Source of the DNA: Gottfriedia acidiceleris
GTDB lineage: Bacteria > Bacillota > Bacilli > Bacillales > Bacillaceae_G
NCBI RefSeq assembly: GCF_023115465.1
Contig: NZ_CP096034.1
Span: 4,092,001-4,156,000, forward strand
Reading direction: 5' to 3'
Length of the DNA stretch: 64,000 nucleotides
The notes under the pieces were generated by a model. It was given only the letters and a program-made list of their open reading frames with translations. It did no database searches and was not told the DNA's origin. Positions 1 to 7,259 of the stretch are shown here, in pieces (position 1 is the first letter of the stretch; the number at the start of each line of letters is the position of its first letter). Position numbers and translations under genes: made by a program.

Positions 1-84
1 AAAAAGACTCGCTTCCTCAATTTGCTCCTCGCCACGATACATCGTTCCATCTAGATCAATTAAGTATCCTTTATATTGTTTCAT
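1..84 (-). CDS. yutF: HAD-family hydrolase YutF, N-terminal fragment
   Basis: Only the first 28 codons are inside the window; the gene continues past the left edge. The start reads [20 protein letters not shown], which carries the HAD motif I hydrophobic-DxDGT (here LIDLDGTMY) typical of NagD/YutF-type sugar-phosphate or nucleotide phosphatases. An AAGGAG ribosome site lies just upstream of the ATG. The neighbour yutE upstream on the same strand matches the B. subtilis yutE-yutF order. The substrate cannot be judged from this fragment. Confidence 0.85.
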   Translation of the reverse strand, partial: MKQYKGYLIDLDGTMYRGEEQIEEASLF

Positions 85-171
85 ATTGCCACTCCTTACT
101 AGTCAGGCTGTTCTCTTTTGTAGGAAAAGAAAAACAGCGTTAGAATCAAATTTTACATTGAACAATTAAGA

Positions 172-624
172 TTATTTTTCCTCATCACTACTAAAAGCAT
201 TAATTACACCAAGTTCCTTATCAAGAAAAGCTTGAACCGCAACCGGGAATTCCTTATATGCTTCTATATTTTCGCTTAATGTCGTCACTATTTTTTCTGT
301 AATTGAAGATGTGTAATCTTGTAATAAATGTTTTCGAATTGGAATTAATTTTTTTATCGATTCTCCAGTTGATGCAGTAATAACTTTTTCATCCATTAGA
401 ATATCAACAATGTCATCATAACTACCTGGGTCTCTCATTATAAAGCCATCAATCATTGTATTTCCAATATCTAACATACTATCAATCAAAAGATGTGTCA
501 TTCTTTCCAAAGCTAATTCTTCTATTTTATTTTTTGGATGGCTGCTGTTTGACGCATAAAATTCAAGCATTGAATTTAAAATTTCAATTCGATCTAATAT
601 GTTTTGACGATTTACAAAGTACAT
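172..624 (-). CDS. yutE: DUF86 / HepT-like protein YutE
   Basis: 150 aa, all-helical, close in pattern to B. subtilis YutE (start MYFVxR, internal LLIDxxLDIGNTMIDGFIMRDPGSYDDI). It belongs to the DUF86/HepT fold, whose toxin members are HEPN RNases with an R-x4-H-x-Y motif. Here the corresponding stretch is RKHLLQDY (about residues 97-104), with Gln where the catalytic His would be, so RNase activity is not expected. No MNT nucleotidyltransferase antitoxin gene is adjacent. ATG start with an AAGGAAG site. The function in Bacillus is unknown to me. Confidence 0.85.
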   Translation of the reverse strand: MYFVNRQNILDRIEILNSMLEFYASNSSHPKNKIEELALERMTHLLIDSMLDIGNTMIDGFIMRDPGSYDDIVDILMDEKVITASTGESIKKLIPIRKHLLQDYTSSITEKIVTTLSENIEAYKEFPVAVQAFLDKELGVINAFSSDEEK

Positions 625-773
625 ATGTACACTTCCTTCTCAATTCTATCTTCTACATTTTATGGACTTATATTTATTTTATAGCTAAATTCGAAAAAAA
701 TCGACAAATGAAAGCGTTTCTTACCGATTTTTGTTATATTATATAGGTGAATATTTTTCTTTGGATTGGACTT

Positions 774-1093
774 TTGGAGCGTGATTAGCAATTGAGATTA
801 TATGAGTTGCTGAAGCAGTTGCCCTTGCCTCTGCTCATTTGATGGGACAAAGGTAAGGAAATGAAGCTGAAACCCAAGATAATTATTAACATTAAATGAT
901 TTAGTAAAAGCTGATGATGCAATTTTTTGCTACTACAGGCTTTACTTTAGGTAAATTACTTGAAGGAGTTACTTTCTTAGGTGGAGACTTAGTTGAAACT
1001 CATTATATTGTAATGAGAAGTAAAATGAAAACTGTGTGCCATATTAATGCACATCACCATTTAGGATATAAGCAAAATTTTATTTTAGTATAA
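774..1093 (+). pseudogene. glpX: Decayed class II fructose-1,6-bisphosphatase (glpX) remnant
   Basis: Reading across frames recovers both ends of a GlpX-type protein. From a TTG at 774, allowing two single-base losses, the text is MERDLAIEII-RVAEAVALASAHLMG, the usual GlpX N-terminus. From about 897 it resumes as LVKADDAIFFATTGFTLG, LLEGV, then TIVMRSK-like HYIVMRSKMKTVCHI, the usual GlpX C-terminus, ending at a TAA at 1091-1093. An intact gene is about 960 nt; here some 640 nt of the middle are missing, and stops and frameshifts interrupt the rest. It sits directly upstream of the DUF3055 gene. It cannot make a functional enzyme. Confidence 0.75.
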
Positions 1094-1107
1094 TGGAGGA
1101 ATAAAAA

Positions 1108-1377
1108 ATGTCAGAACGTTTTTTCTTATATGATGACACTATTCAAGCAAAGACTCGTTTTGTAAGCTTTATGGGAGAAGAGCAAAGACATGATCTTGCT
1201 TTAGTCTATTCTGATCGTCATTATGGCAAAGTTATGATTATGGATATGCAAAGTAATCGATTTGCAATTATTGGTTCAGATGATTTAAAAGAAGAAGGTT
1301 ACTTAGAATTTGCTTTCGGAATTTCTGAAGAAAAGGCAGCTGAATTATTAGATTTTCTTAGTGAAATTATTTTTTAA
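1108..1377 (+). CDS. DUF3055 family protein
   Basis: 89 aa soluble acidic protein. The pattern (FFLYDDT, RFVSFMGEEQRHDLALVYSDRHYGK, QSNRFAIIGSDDLEEEGYLE-like) matches the small DUF3055 family found in Bacillaceae next to yutD. ATG start with GGAGG eight bases upstream. It is followed by a strong hairpin at 1424-1461 and faces yutD tail to tail. No function is known to me; no catalytic motif is evident. Confidence 0.85.
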   Translation: MSERFFLYDDTIQAKTRFVSFMGEEQRHDLALVYSDRHYGKVMIMDMQSNRFAIIGSDDLKEEGYLEFAFGISEEKAAELLDFLSEIIF

Positions 1378-1388
1378 TTTTTCGATCC

Positions 1389-1559
1389 TGTGGATAAATA
1401 ATTTATTTTTACTAAATAATCTGAAAAATAGTGGATAACTAAAAAGTTGTCCACTATTTTTGTGATTAAGTCTTTAGTTATTCACATTTTTGTTGAAAGA
1501 TTCAAACTTATCCACAAGGTTTTTATTCTTTGAAAAAATCAAAAAATAGTTTATCCACA
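1389..1559. promoter_or_regulatory. DnaA-box cluster
   Basis: Three perfect 9-mers TTATCCACA lie at 1389-1397 (minus orientation), 1508-1516 and 1551-1559. One-mismatch boxes lie at 1430-1438 (TTATCCACT, minus) and 1478-1486 (TTATTCACA). Weaker matches at 1447-1455 and 1461-1469 partly belong to the terminator hairpin. The region is an AT-rich gap between two convergent genes, so it has no promoter role. Clusters of such boxes bind the initiator DnaA at oriC and at titration sites; a titration or nucleoid site is inference. Confidence 0.55.
1424..1461. terminator. Bidirectional terminator, DUF3055 / yutD
   Basis: Arms of 17 nt (1424-1440 and 1445-1461) pair fully apart from one G-U, around an AAAA loop, with A and T tracts outside. 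It lies after the DUF3055 stop and can also act on the opposite strand. Confidence 0.85.
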
Positions 1560-1576
1560 ATCTTATTAAAATAAAA

Positions 1577-1600
1577 AAATGATGGGTTTCCCCATCATTT
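1577..1600 (-). terminator. yutD terminator
   Basis: Ten-bp stem AAATGATGGG / CCCATCATTT with a 4-nt loop, followed on the minus strand by a run of T. The stem overlaps the yutD stop codon. Confidence 0.85.
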
Positions 1601-1874
1601 AATTTTTTACTTTCTTAACCACAAAATATTTACATCCAAAATTACAATACTCATAAATGTATTCACGTAATGTACTTATTTTTGAATCATATGGAACATT
1701 TTTTTGAGAATCATCAAAAAATCCTCTAAGTCTTAGTTGCTCATAGCCCCAATCCCCAACAATGTAATCATACTTTGAAAGGATCTCTGCATATCTCGCT
1801 TTAAAAGCTTCTTCATTGAATCCTTCACGGTAATCTTCAACTACTTCATAGCAAATATTCTGTATGCAAACCAA
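1599..1874 (-). CDS. yutD: YutD-like protein
   Basis: 91 aa, very similar in pattern to B. subtilis YutD: DYREGFNEEAFKARY, SKYDYIVGDWGYEQLRLRGFFDD and the C-terminal EYIYEYCNFGCKYFVVKK. The start is a TTG preceded by AAGGAG with eight bases spacing; no ATG is available nearby. Cysteines near the C-terminus (CNFGC) are conserved in the family. Function unknown. Tail to tail with DUF3055 and divergent from yutC. Confidence 0.9.
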   Translation of the reverse strand: MVCIQNICYEVVEDYREGFNEEAFKARYAEILSKYDYIVGDWGYEQLRLRGFFDDSQKNVPYDSKISTLREYIYEYCNFGCKYFVVKKVKN

Positions 1875-1965
1875 TTTGTATTCTCCTTCCTTTTACTCCC
1901 ATAAATATGTAACTAATATTTTGGCATACTAATTTTACAATGATTATTAAAAGGTGGTATTTAAT

Positions 1966-2577
1966 ATGCGTAAATATTTAGTTTGTTTATTAACCTTATT
2001 TTTGCTAACAGGATGTTCATTCGGTCCAAGTCATTCGCGACAGTACAATTATAAGGACGTAACATATAAAAATGAACATCAAACAAATCCAACACCTAAA
2101 CAATTAAATACAAAGCCGATGGATTTAGGCGATGTAAATGCTAAAATGTCAAATAACTCTTACAAAGATTATGGCTTTTCTAGACTACAAAAGCAAGATG
2201 TTTTAGGTAAAGATGGTGATTATACATTAACTATTGATAAACAAGAAGTGTCAAAATTCATTTCTTATTTAGTTGTAAAGCTTCCTGATATAGATGATGC
2301 TGCTACACTAGTTACAGATCAAGAGGTATTGATTGCTTATAAGACAGATGGTGATAAATCATTAGCTAGAAAACAGGTTGAAAAAACTGCTCAATCTGCA
2401 CTTCCTACTTATTATCATATCTTTACTTCAAATTCCTTACAAAATATAAATAATATTGAAGAGCTAAATAAATATGGCCAGCTTAATGATGGACAATTAG
2501 AGCAAAAAATAAAAGATTTATCTCAAGGTTTTGATGTAGATAAACAAAGCATGCATTTTGATATGATTTCAAAATAA
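1966..2577 (+). CDS. yutC: YhcN/YlaJ-type sporulation lipoprotein YutC
   Basis: 203 aa. The start is the ATG at 1966, not the GTG at 1954, because the GTG overlaps the AAGGTGG ribosome site. The signal peptide MRKYLVCLLTLFLLTGC carries a lipobox ending in LTGC, so Cys17 should be lipidated. The mature part resembles the YhcN/YlaJ group (ISYLVVKLPDIDDAATLVTDQEVLIAY), which includes germination and spore-membrane lipoproteins. Its position beside lipA matches yutC of B. subtilis. Role in sporulation is inferred from the family. Confidence 0.85.
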   Translation: MRKYLVCLLTLFLLTGCSFGPSHSRQYNYKDVTYKNEHQTNPTPKQLNTKPMDLGDVNAKMSNNSYKDYGFSRLQKQDVLGKDGDYTLTIDKQEVSKFISYLVVKLPDIDDAATLVTDQEVLIAYKTDGDKSLARKQVEKTAQSALPTYYHIFTSNSLQNINNIEELNKYGQLNDGQLEQKIKDLSQGFDVDKQSMHFDMISK

Positions 2578-2590
2578 TCATCAAAATAAA

Positions 2591-2617
2591 AGCACTAGCA
2601 TAGGCTAGTGCTTTTTA
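2591..2617. terminator. Bidirectional terminator, yutC / lipA
   Basis: Nine-bp perfect stem AGCACTAGC / GCTAGTGCT with loop ATAG and a T run on the plus side; A-rich on the other side. It separates two convergent genes. Confidence 0.85.
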
Positions 2618-3502
2618 TTACGCTTGTTTAGCAGCTTCTACTTGTTCGTCAGCATGATATGATGAACGAACTAGAGGACCAGCCTCACAGTGCGAGAAAC
2701 CTTTCCCTAAAGCAATTTCTTTTAGGGCTGCAAACTCGTCAGGAGTATAGTATTTTTTAACAGATAAATGAGTTTTCGTTGGTTGTAAATATTGACCTAA
2801 TGTAATGATATTTACACCTGCAGAACGCAAATCATCCATTGCTTCGTAAATTTGTTCATTTGTTTCACCTAATCCAAGCATGATGCTTGATTTTGTAGGG
2901 ATGCTAGGGTTTATTTCTTTTGCTCTACGTAAAAATTCAAGTGATCTTTCATACGTAGCTCTTGCACGAACACGTGGAGTTAACTCTCTAACTGTTTCAA
3001 TATTATGGTTCATAATATCTGGTTTTGCATCCATTAACATTTTTAGGTTCTCAAATTTTCCACCCATATCAGATGGTAAAACTTCAATTGTAGTAAATGG
3101 ATTTGCTTTTCTTACTTCTCTAACAGTTTCTGCAAATACAGCTGCTCCACCGTCTCTTAAATCATCACGAGCAACCGCTGTAATTACTACGTGTTTTAAG
3201 TTCATTTGTGTTACAGATTCAGCAACTCGCACTGGTTCTTGTAGATCAAGTTCAGTTGGTAAACCTGTTTTAACTGCACAAAAACGACATGCACGAGTAC
3301 AAACCGCGCCTAGGATCATAAATGTAGCTGTTTTTCTAACTGCCCAACATTCATGGATATTTGGACAACGAGCTTCTTCACAAACAGTATGAAGATTTTT
3401 TGATCGCATCATTTTCTTTAATTCTGTGTAAGATTCATTTGTGTTTAATTTTATTTTTAGCCACTCGGGCTTTCTTAAATATTCTTCTTTTTTTGATGCC
3501 AT
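2618..3502 (-). CDS. lipA: Lipoyl synthase
   Basis: 294 aa radical SAM enzyme that inserts two sulfurs into octanoyl chains on lipoyl carrier proteins. From the chosen start ([16 protein letters not shown]) it has the auxiliary-cluster cysteines C41, C46, C52 and the radical SAM CxxxCxxC at C68, C72, C75, and the C-terminal RSSYHA serine. The reading frame is open 58 codons further upstream, but the ATG at 3502 has GGAGG eight bases before it and matches the B. subtilis start. Divergent from lytH. GcvH, encoded at 30.2-30.6 kb, is the relay substrate of this pathway in Bacillus. Confidence 0.96.
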   Translation of the reverse strand: MASKKEEYLRKPEWLKIKLNTNESYTELKKMMRSKNLHTVCEEARCPNIHECWAVRKTATFMILGAVCTRACRFCAVKTGLPTELDLQEPVRVAESVTQMNLKHVVITAVARDDLRDGGAAVFAETVREVRKANPFTTIEVLPSDMGGKFENLKMLMDAKPDIMNHNIETVRELTPRVRARATYERSLEFLRRAKEINPSIPTKSSIMLGLGETNEQIYEAMDDLRSAGVNIITLGQYLQPTKTHLSVKKYYTPDEFAALKEIALGKGFSHCEAGPLVRSSYHADEQVEAAKQA

Positions 3503-3684
3503 TTGAAATTCCTCCAACGTTATTCGTTTACGACTTATTTCATTTTCTCTTCCAATAGTATATATATTACTACATTTTTCGCGGATATGAAAAACTTTCG
3601 TTTGATTATCCCTATTATCCCTATAATTTCCATCTATGAAAGTCGCTCCTTTAACCAAACTATAGATGTAAATCAATTTAAAGG

Positions 3685-4686
3685 ATGATGGATTTGAAAA
3701 AAATAATTGTACTTTTTTGTATGGTGGTTATCTTCATAATGCCATCATTTACAAATGCAGAAGAAATTGATCAAGCACAGCTTAACGAAGAACGAATGGC
3801 CTTATATAAAAAAGGGGAAACGCTAACATTTATCCCTTGGTATTACTTTGCAGCTATAGATACTTATGAACGAAATGTACGGAGTGTAAGAAACGATATT
3901 CCAAAACGCGAAAATGGCGTCCTCTCGATCTATATTAAACCAGAGGATTGGAGTGGCCTATCAAATCCGGTTAAGAAAGACACATACGCTCCTACTATCC
4001 ATTTATTTAGCGGCATTGGTTTAGATGGAAATAATGATGGTAAGGCTTCATTAGAAGATGATGAGGATATTCTGTACACTTTCATTCATCGATTACATTT
4101 CTATGGCCCATCCAGGCAATATATACGAATGATGCTATGGGATTACTACCAAAGAGCAATAACTGTTGATATTATCGATGAATATGCAAGTATGTATCAA
4201 TATTACGGAAAATTAAATATAGAAGGTAATGCCTTCCCATTACCAATTCGCAGTACACATAGTTATCGTAGTACATGGGGTGCACCTCGAAGCTTTGGTG
4301 GACGAAGAGTTCATGAAGGGACTGATATTTTTGCGAATTATGGGACTCCTGTAAGGTCTACATGCTATGGAGTTATTGAGACAAAGGGCTGGAATCGAAT
4401 TGGAGGATGGAGAATCGGAATTCGAGACTTGTATAATAATTATCATTACTACGCTCATCTAGGTGGCTTTAACAAAGACCTTCAAAGAGGGCAAGTAGTA
4501 GAGCCAGGAACACTGATTGGCTATGTTGGAAGTACTGGATATGGACCTCCAGGGACATCTGGAAAATTCCCTCCACATTTGCACTATGGTATTTACAAAG
4601 ACAATGGTTATTCTGAGTGGTCTTTTGATCCTTATCCAAAATTACGTCTTTGGGAGCGTCAGGATAGCAGCAAACAAAGAAGGTGA
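3685..4686 (+). CDS. lytH: M23 peptidase LytH, spore cortex L-Ala-D-Glu peptidase
   Basis: 333 aa secreted protein with an N-terminal signal peptide ending near TNA-EE (residue 25). The C-terminal M23/LytM domain shows the zinc ligands H210 and D214 in HEGTDI and the HLHYG motif at about 298-302. In B. subtilis LytH (YunA) trims cortex peptides to single L-alanine side chains late in sporulation. The start is uncertain: AAAGG abuts the ATG at 3685, and the TTG at 3694 (MKKIIVLF) has better spacing. A strong hairpin follows. Regulation by sigma-K is known for the family but I could not see a convincing promoter. Confidence 0.9.
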   Translation: MMDLKKIIVLFCMVVIFIMPSFTNAEEIDQAQLNEERMALYKKGETLTFIPWYYFAAIDTYERNVRSVRNDIPKRENGVLSIYIKPEDWSGLSNPVKKDTYAPTIHLFSGIGLDGNNDGKASLEDDEDILYTFIHRLHFYGPSRQYIRMMLWDYYQRAITVDIIDEYASMYQYYGKLNIEGNAFPLPIRSTHSYRSTWGAPRSFGGRRVHEGTDIFANYGTPVRSTCYGVIETKGWNRIGGWRIGIRDLYNNYHYYAHLGGFNKDLQRGQVVEPGTLIGYVGSTGYGPPGTSGKFPPHLHYGIYKDNGYSEWSFDPYPKLRLWERQDSSKQRR

Positions 4687-4710
4687 ATTGAAACGATTAA
4701 TGAGAAAAAG

Positions 4711-4747
4711 GCAGACTAACTGATCCTAATGTACTAAGTTAGTCTGC
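4711..4747. terminator. Bidirectional terminator, lytH / yunB
   Basis: Eleven-bp perfect stem (GCAGACTAACT at 4711-4721 with AGTTAGTCTGC at 4737-4747) and a 15-nt loop between two convergent genes. T-rich sequence follows on the plus strand. Confidence 0.75.
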
Positions 4748-4759
4748 TCTATTTTAAAT

Positions 4760-5584
4760 TTATTTTTTTCCTTTTGTTGCTGATGGAATTTGTTGAGTAT
4801 TTGGAGTAAATGGAATATAACTTGGAACTTCCCCATCGATAATTTCAGTAGCAATTGGGACTTCTACTTTCACCTTTGTTGATTTTGTACTAAACGGGAT
4901 AATTACATTCATATTTACTTCTACATTCATAATAATTTCTACTACAGAATTATCAAATCCAAATGGCTTAACTTCTTGAGTAACATTAGCCACTGCATCA
5001 CCGACTACAGAAAAGCGAACTGGTATAGTAGGTCCAAGTTTTCCTAAAAGTACTGTATTTGTAACGACCCCAATCGGAACTTTTAAATAAAGCCCCTCTT
5101 TATCCGCCTCCATTTTCTTCATTTCTGCTTTTGATAAAGATAAAAATGATAAATCCCCATTTTCAACTCTACGGATATTTTCTTCAACATGCTGGGTAGT
5201 AGAACCAATTATTTTATTGATTAAATATGTATTCGTACTTATTATCGCCTTACCATTCTCATCAACATCCCGAATGATTATATCCTGCCCTTGCAGTTCC
5301 TTAGATGCCGATTCATACGCTTCATTAATAACTAAAGAAGCTATTCGTCTTGTTTGTTTCTCAGAATATTTTAAGATCGTTGGAGTGAAAATTTTATCAA
5401 TTTCCCAAAAAGCATATAAGGAAAAAAATAATAGAACAATACAAATCACTACATATTTTTTTGGAAAGATATTACGAATTTTTTGTGTTATTTGAGTTGA
5501 ATTAGTTTTAAATCCACCAAAAGATTTTCTTTTTGAAACAAAAAATTTATTTTTTGGAACACGTCTGTACTTAAATCTCTTCAT
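4760..5584 (-). CDS. yunB: Sporulation protein YunB
   Basis: 274 aa from the ATG at 5584, which sits ten bases after AAGGGGG; an in-frame ATG three codons earlier lies too close to that site. The N-terminus is basic, then one membrane segment (YVVICIVLLFFSLYAFW, about residues 44-62), then an extracytoplasmic domain with alternating beta patterns such as GKLGPTIPVRFSVVGDA and the end IPFTPNTQQIPS. This matches the YunB sporulation family, expressed in the mother cell in B. subtilis. Molecular role unknown. Confidence 0.88.
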   Translation of the reverse strand: MKRFKYRRVPKNKFFVSKRKSFGGFKTNSTQITQKIRNIFPKKYVVICIVLLFFSLYAFWEIDKIFTPTILKYSEKQTRRIASLVINEAYESASKELQGQDIIIRDVDENGKAIISTNTYLINKIIGSTTQHVEENIRRVENGDLSFLSLSKAEMKKMEADKEGLYLKVPIGVVTNTVLLGKLGPTIPVRFSVVGDAVANVTQEVKPFGFDNSVVEIIMNVEVNMNVIIPFSTKSTKVKVEVPIATEIIDGEVPSYIPFTPNTQQIPSATKGKK

Positions 5585-5652
5585 CGTATCCATGCCCCCT
5601 TACTAATGGGTATGCATGTCAATGCCTGTTCATTCTTAAAGGACTTGAACAA

Positions 5653-6756
5653 TTAAATAATCGCTTTTTTTAAAATTTGATCACACTCGATAATCTCTAA
5701 TTTCAACTCATTATATAAATTCACTTCATAAGGATTGCTTAATTTTATTTCATTTTCTTCAATTATCAGTACAACTGGACGATCTGTAGAAGCATCATTT
5801 TGACTTATAACGATTCCTTGTCTACCATCGCTCAATTTTACGTGTAATCCCGTTGGATAAACTGTTAGTAGATCGCTAAATATACTGATTAATTTAGCAT
5901 CATATAATTTATCAATTCCATTCATTAATAATGTTAATCCTTCATTTGGGAGCATTGCTTGTCGATAGACTCGATTTGAAGTAACAGCATCAAAAAAATC
6001 GGCAATCCCAATTATCTTTGAGAAAAGATGCATTTCTTCACCAAATAAACCTTTTGGATAGCCGCTCCCATTGATCTTTTCATGATGCTGCAATGCACAG
6101 TCCGCAACAATTGGATGAATAGAAGGTACTTGTCGTATTATTTCGTATCCAGCAATTGTATGTTGTTTCATAAACTCATATTCATCTTCAGTTAAACGGT
6201 CCCGTTTGTTTAAAATCTTTTTTGGTATGAACATCTTCCCAACATCATGTAAAAGTGCACCTAATCCAAGTAAATTAAGCTGGTTTTTACTTAAATCTAA
6301 TGCTGTCCCAATTCCTAAAGAATACATAGCTACATGTAGAGAATGAGTAAAGAGATCCTCATCATATTGTAATACGTCAATCAATAAAGATAAAACATCC
6401 TTCTGTTGCCACAATTCTTTTTGCAGTGATTTTATAATTTCTTTAAGTCTAGATGAGTTTTTTTCTAAAGATAGCCCTCTTAAATAAACATCTTCGCTAA
6501 TTAGTTTAACAAAAGCATCTTCTATTGTTTTTGTGATCTCAGTGCGAAGTTCGTTTGAAATAATTGTCTTTTCCATTAATTGTTCTGATGATTGAACATG
6601 TACTAAAACAAAATGAATAGCTAATTTATGTATTCGATTAATCATCTCTTCTGTTAAAGGAATATTTGCACTAACGATCATTTTTCCATGTTCATTATAA
6701 AGCGGTTTTCTTAAGATCGTACCTGGGACAAGTGTTGATGCTTCAACAACTCTCAT
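5653..6756 (-). CDS. HD-GYP domain protein, likely c-di-GMP phosphodiesterase
   Basis: 367 aa from the ATG at 6756 (MRVVEAS), which has AAGGAG at the right distance; the frame is open six codons further. An N-terminal DUF3391-like region is followed by an HD-GYP domain: HDVGK at about residues 169-173, HTIAGYEII, HHEKINGSGYP near 224-234, and IADFFDAVTSNRVYR. The HD and GYP signatures are intact, so hydrolysis of cyclic di-GMP is expected from the family. Inserted between yunB and yunC, where B. subtilis has no such gene. No sensor or membrane domain is seen. Confidence 0.88.
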   Translation of the reverse strand: MRVVEASTLVPGTILRKPLYNEHGKMIVSANIPLTEEMINRIHKLAIHFVLVHVQSSEQLMEKTIISNELRTEITKTIEDAFVKLISEDVYLRGLSLEKNSSRLKEIIKSLQKELWQQKDVLSLLIDVLQYDEDLFTHSLHVAMYSLGIGTALDLSKNQLNLLGLGALLHDVGKMFIPKKILNKRDRLTEDEYEFMKQHTIAGYEIIRQVPSIHPIVADCALQHHEKINGSGYPKGLFGEEMHLFSKIIGIADFFDAVTSNRVYRQAMLPNEGLTLLMNGIDKLYDAKLISIFSDLLTVYPTGLHVKLSDGRQGIVISQNDASTDRPVVLIIEENEIKLSNPYEVNLYNELKLEIIECDQILKKAII

Positions 6757-6853
6757 TGTTTTCTCCTTGAACAATTTTTTTTATTAAATATATGGCTCAT
6801 CAGAGCAGTTAATACGTTGTAATAATCAAATTTTTTGTACCTTGTTTACACAA

Positions 6854-6882
6854 GAAGCCACTAAAAAAATTTTAGTGGCTTC
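6854..6882 (-). terminator. yunC terminator
   Basis: Thirteen-bp perfect stem GAAGCCACTAAAA / TTTTAGTGGCTTC with a 3-nt loop, immediately after the yunC stop. T runs are modest on both sides. Confidence 0.8.
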
Positions 6883-6884
6883 TT

Positions 6885-7187
6885 TTATATCATCTTTAAT
6901 AATGCGTCTCTTCCAATCATTCCTTTTTGAATACCTAACTTTTCTGCTTCAACAGTAATGGATTCTAAAGGCGCATTTAATAATTCTTCTATTGTTTTTA
7001 CACCAACTGCTCGACCTGCGATAATTTGACGATCGCGCAATCTTTCATTTAATAAAGCTACATCTAATGCTCCGCACATAATATAACCGTTATCATTCAT
7101 AACGACCAATAATGTAGTTTTTGGAAGTAAAACTGTTACAGCATTAAATGTATGATTATCTATTTTAATTGGGCTTAAATTGATCAA
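6885..7187 (-). CDS. yunC: DUF1805 protein YunC
   Basis: 100 aa. The TTG at 7187 (MINLSPIKI) lies eight bases after AAAGGAG and aligns with the B. subtilis YunC start; an in-frame TTG two codons earlier is too close to the site. The family core GYIMCGALDVALLNERL and AGRAVGVKTIEELLNAPL is complete. YunC is a small beta-rich protein of unknown function. It follows yunD by about 70 bases on the same strand. Confidence 0.92.
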   Translation of the reverse strand: MINLSPIKIDNHTFNAVTVLLPKTTLLVVMNDNGYIMCGALDVALLNERLRDRQIIAGRAVGVKTIEELLNAPLESITVEAEKLGIQKGMIGRDALLKMI

Positions 7188-7259
7188 GTTCAACGCTCCT
7201 TTCTCATTCTAAAATATGAGAAAAAAACAAAAGTGTAACCTGTCTAATCCTGATAAATT

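Noticed and set aside
700-720. cre site ATGAAAGCGTTTCTT upstream of yutE
   Set aside because: Two mismatches at the fixed 3' end and distance from the gene make it indistinguishable from chance in AT-rich DNA.
456-746. Open frame opposite yutE
   Set aside because: Runs antisense to a conserved gene, has no ribosome site and no family signal.
2880-3392. 170-codon frame opposite lipA
   Set aside because: Shadow of the conserved lipA coding sequence; composition is that of a reverse complement.
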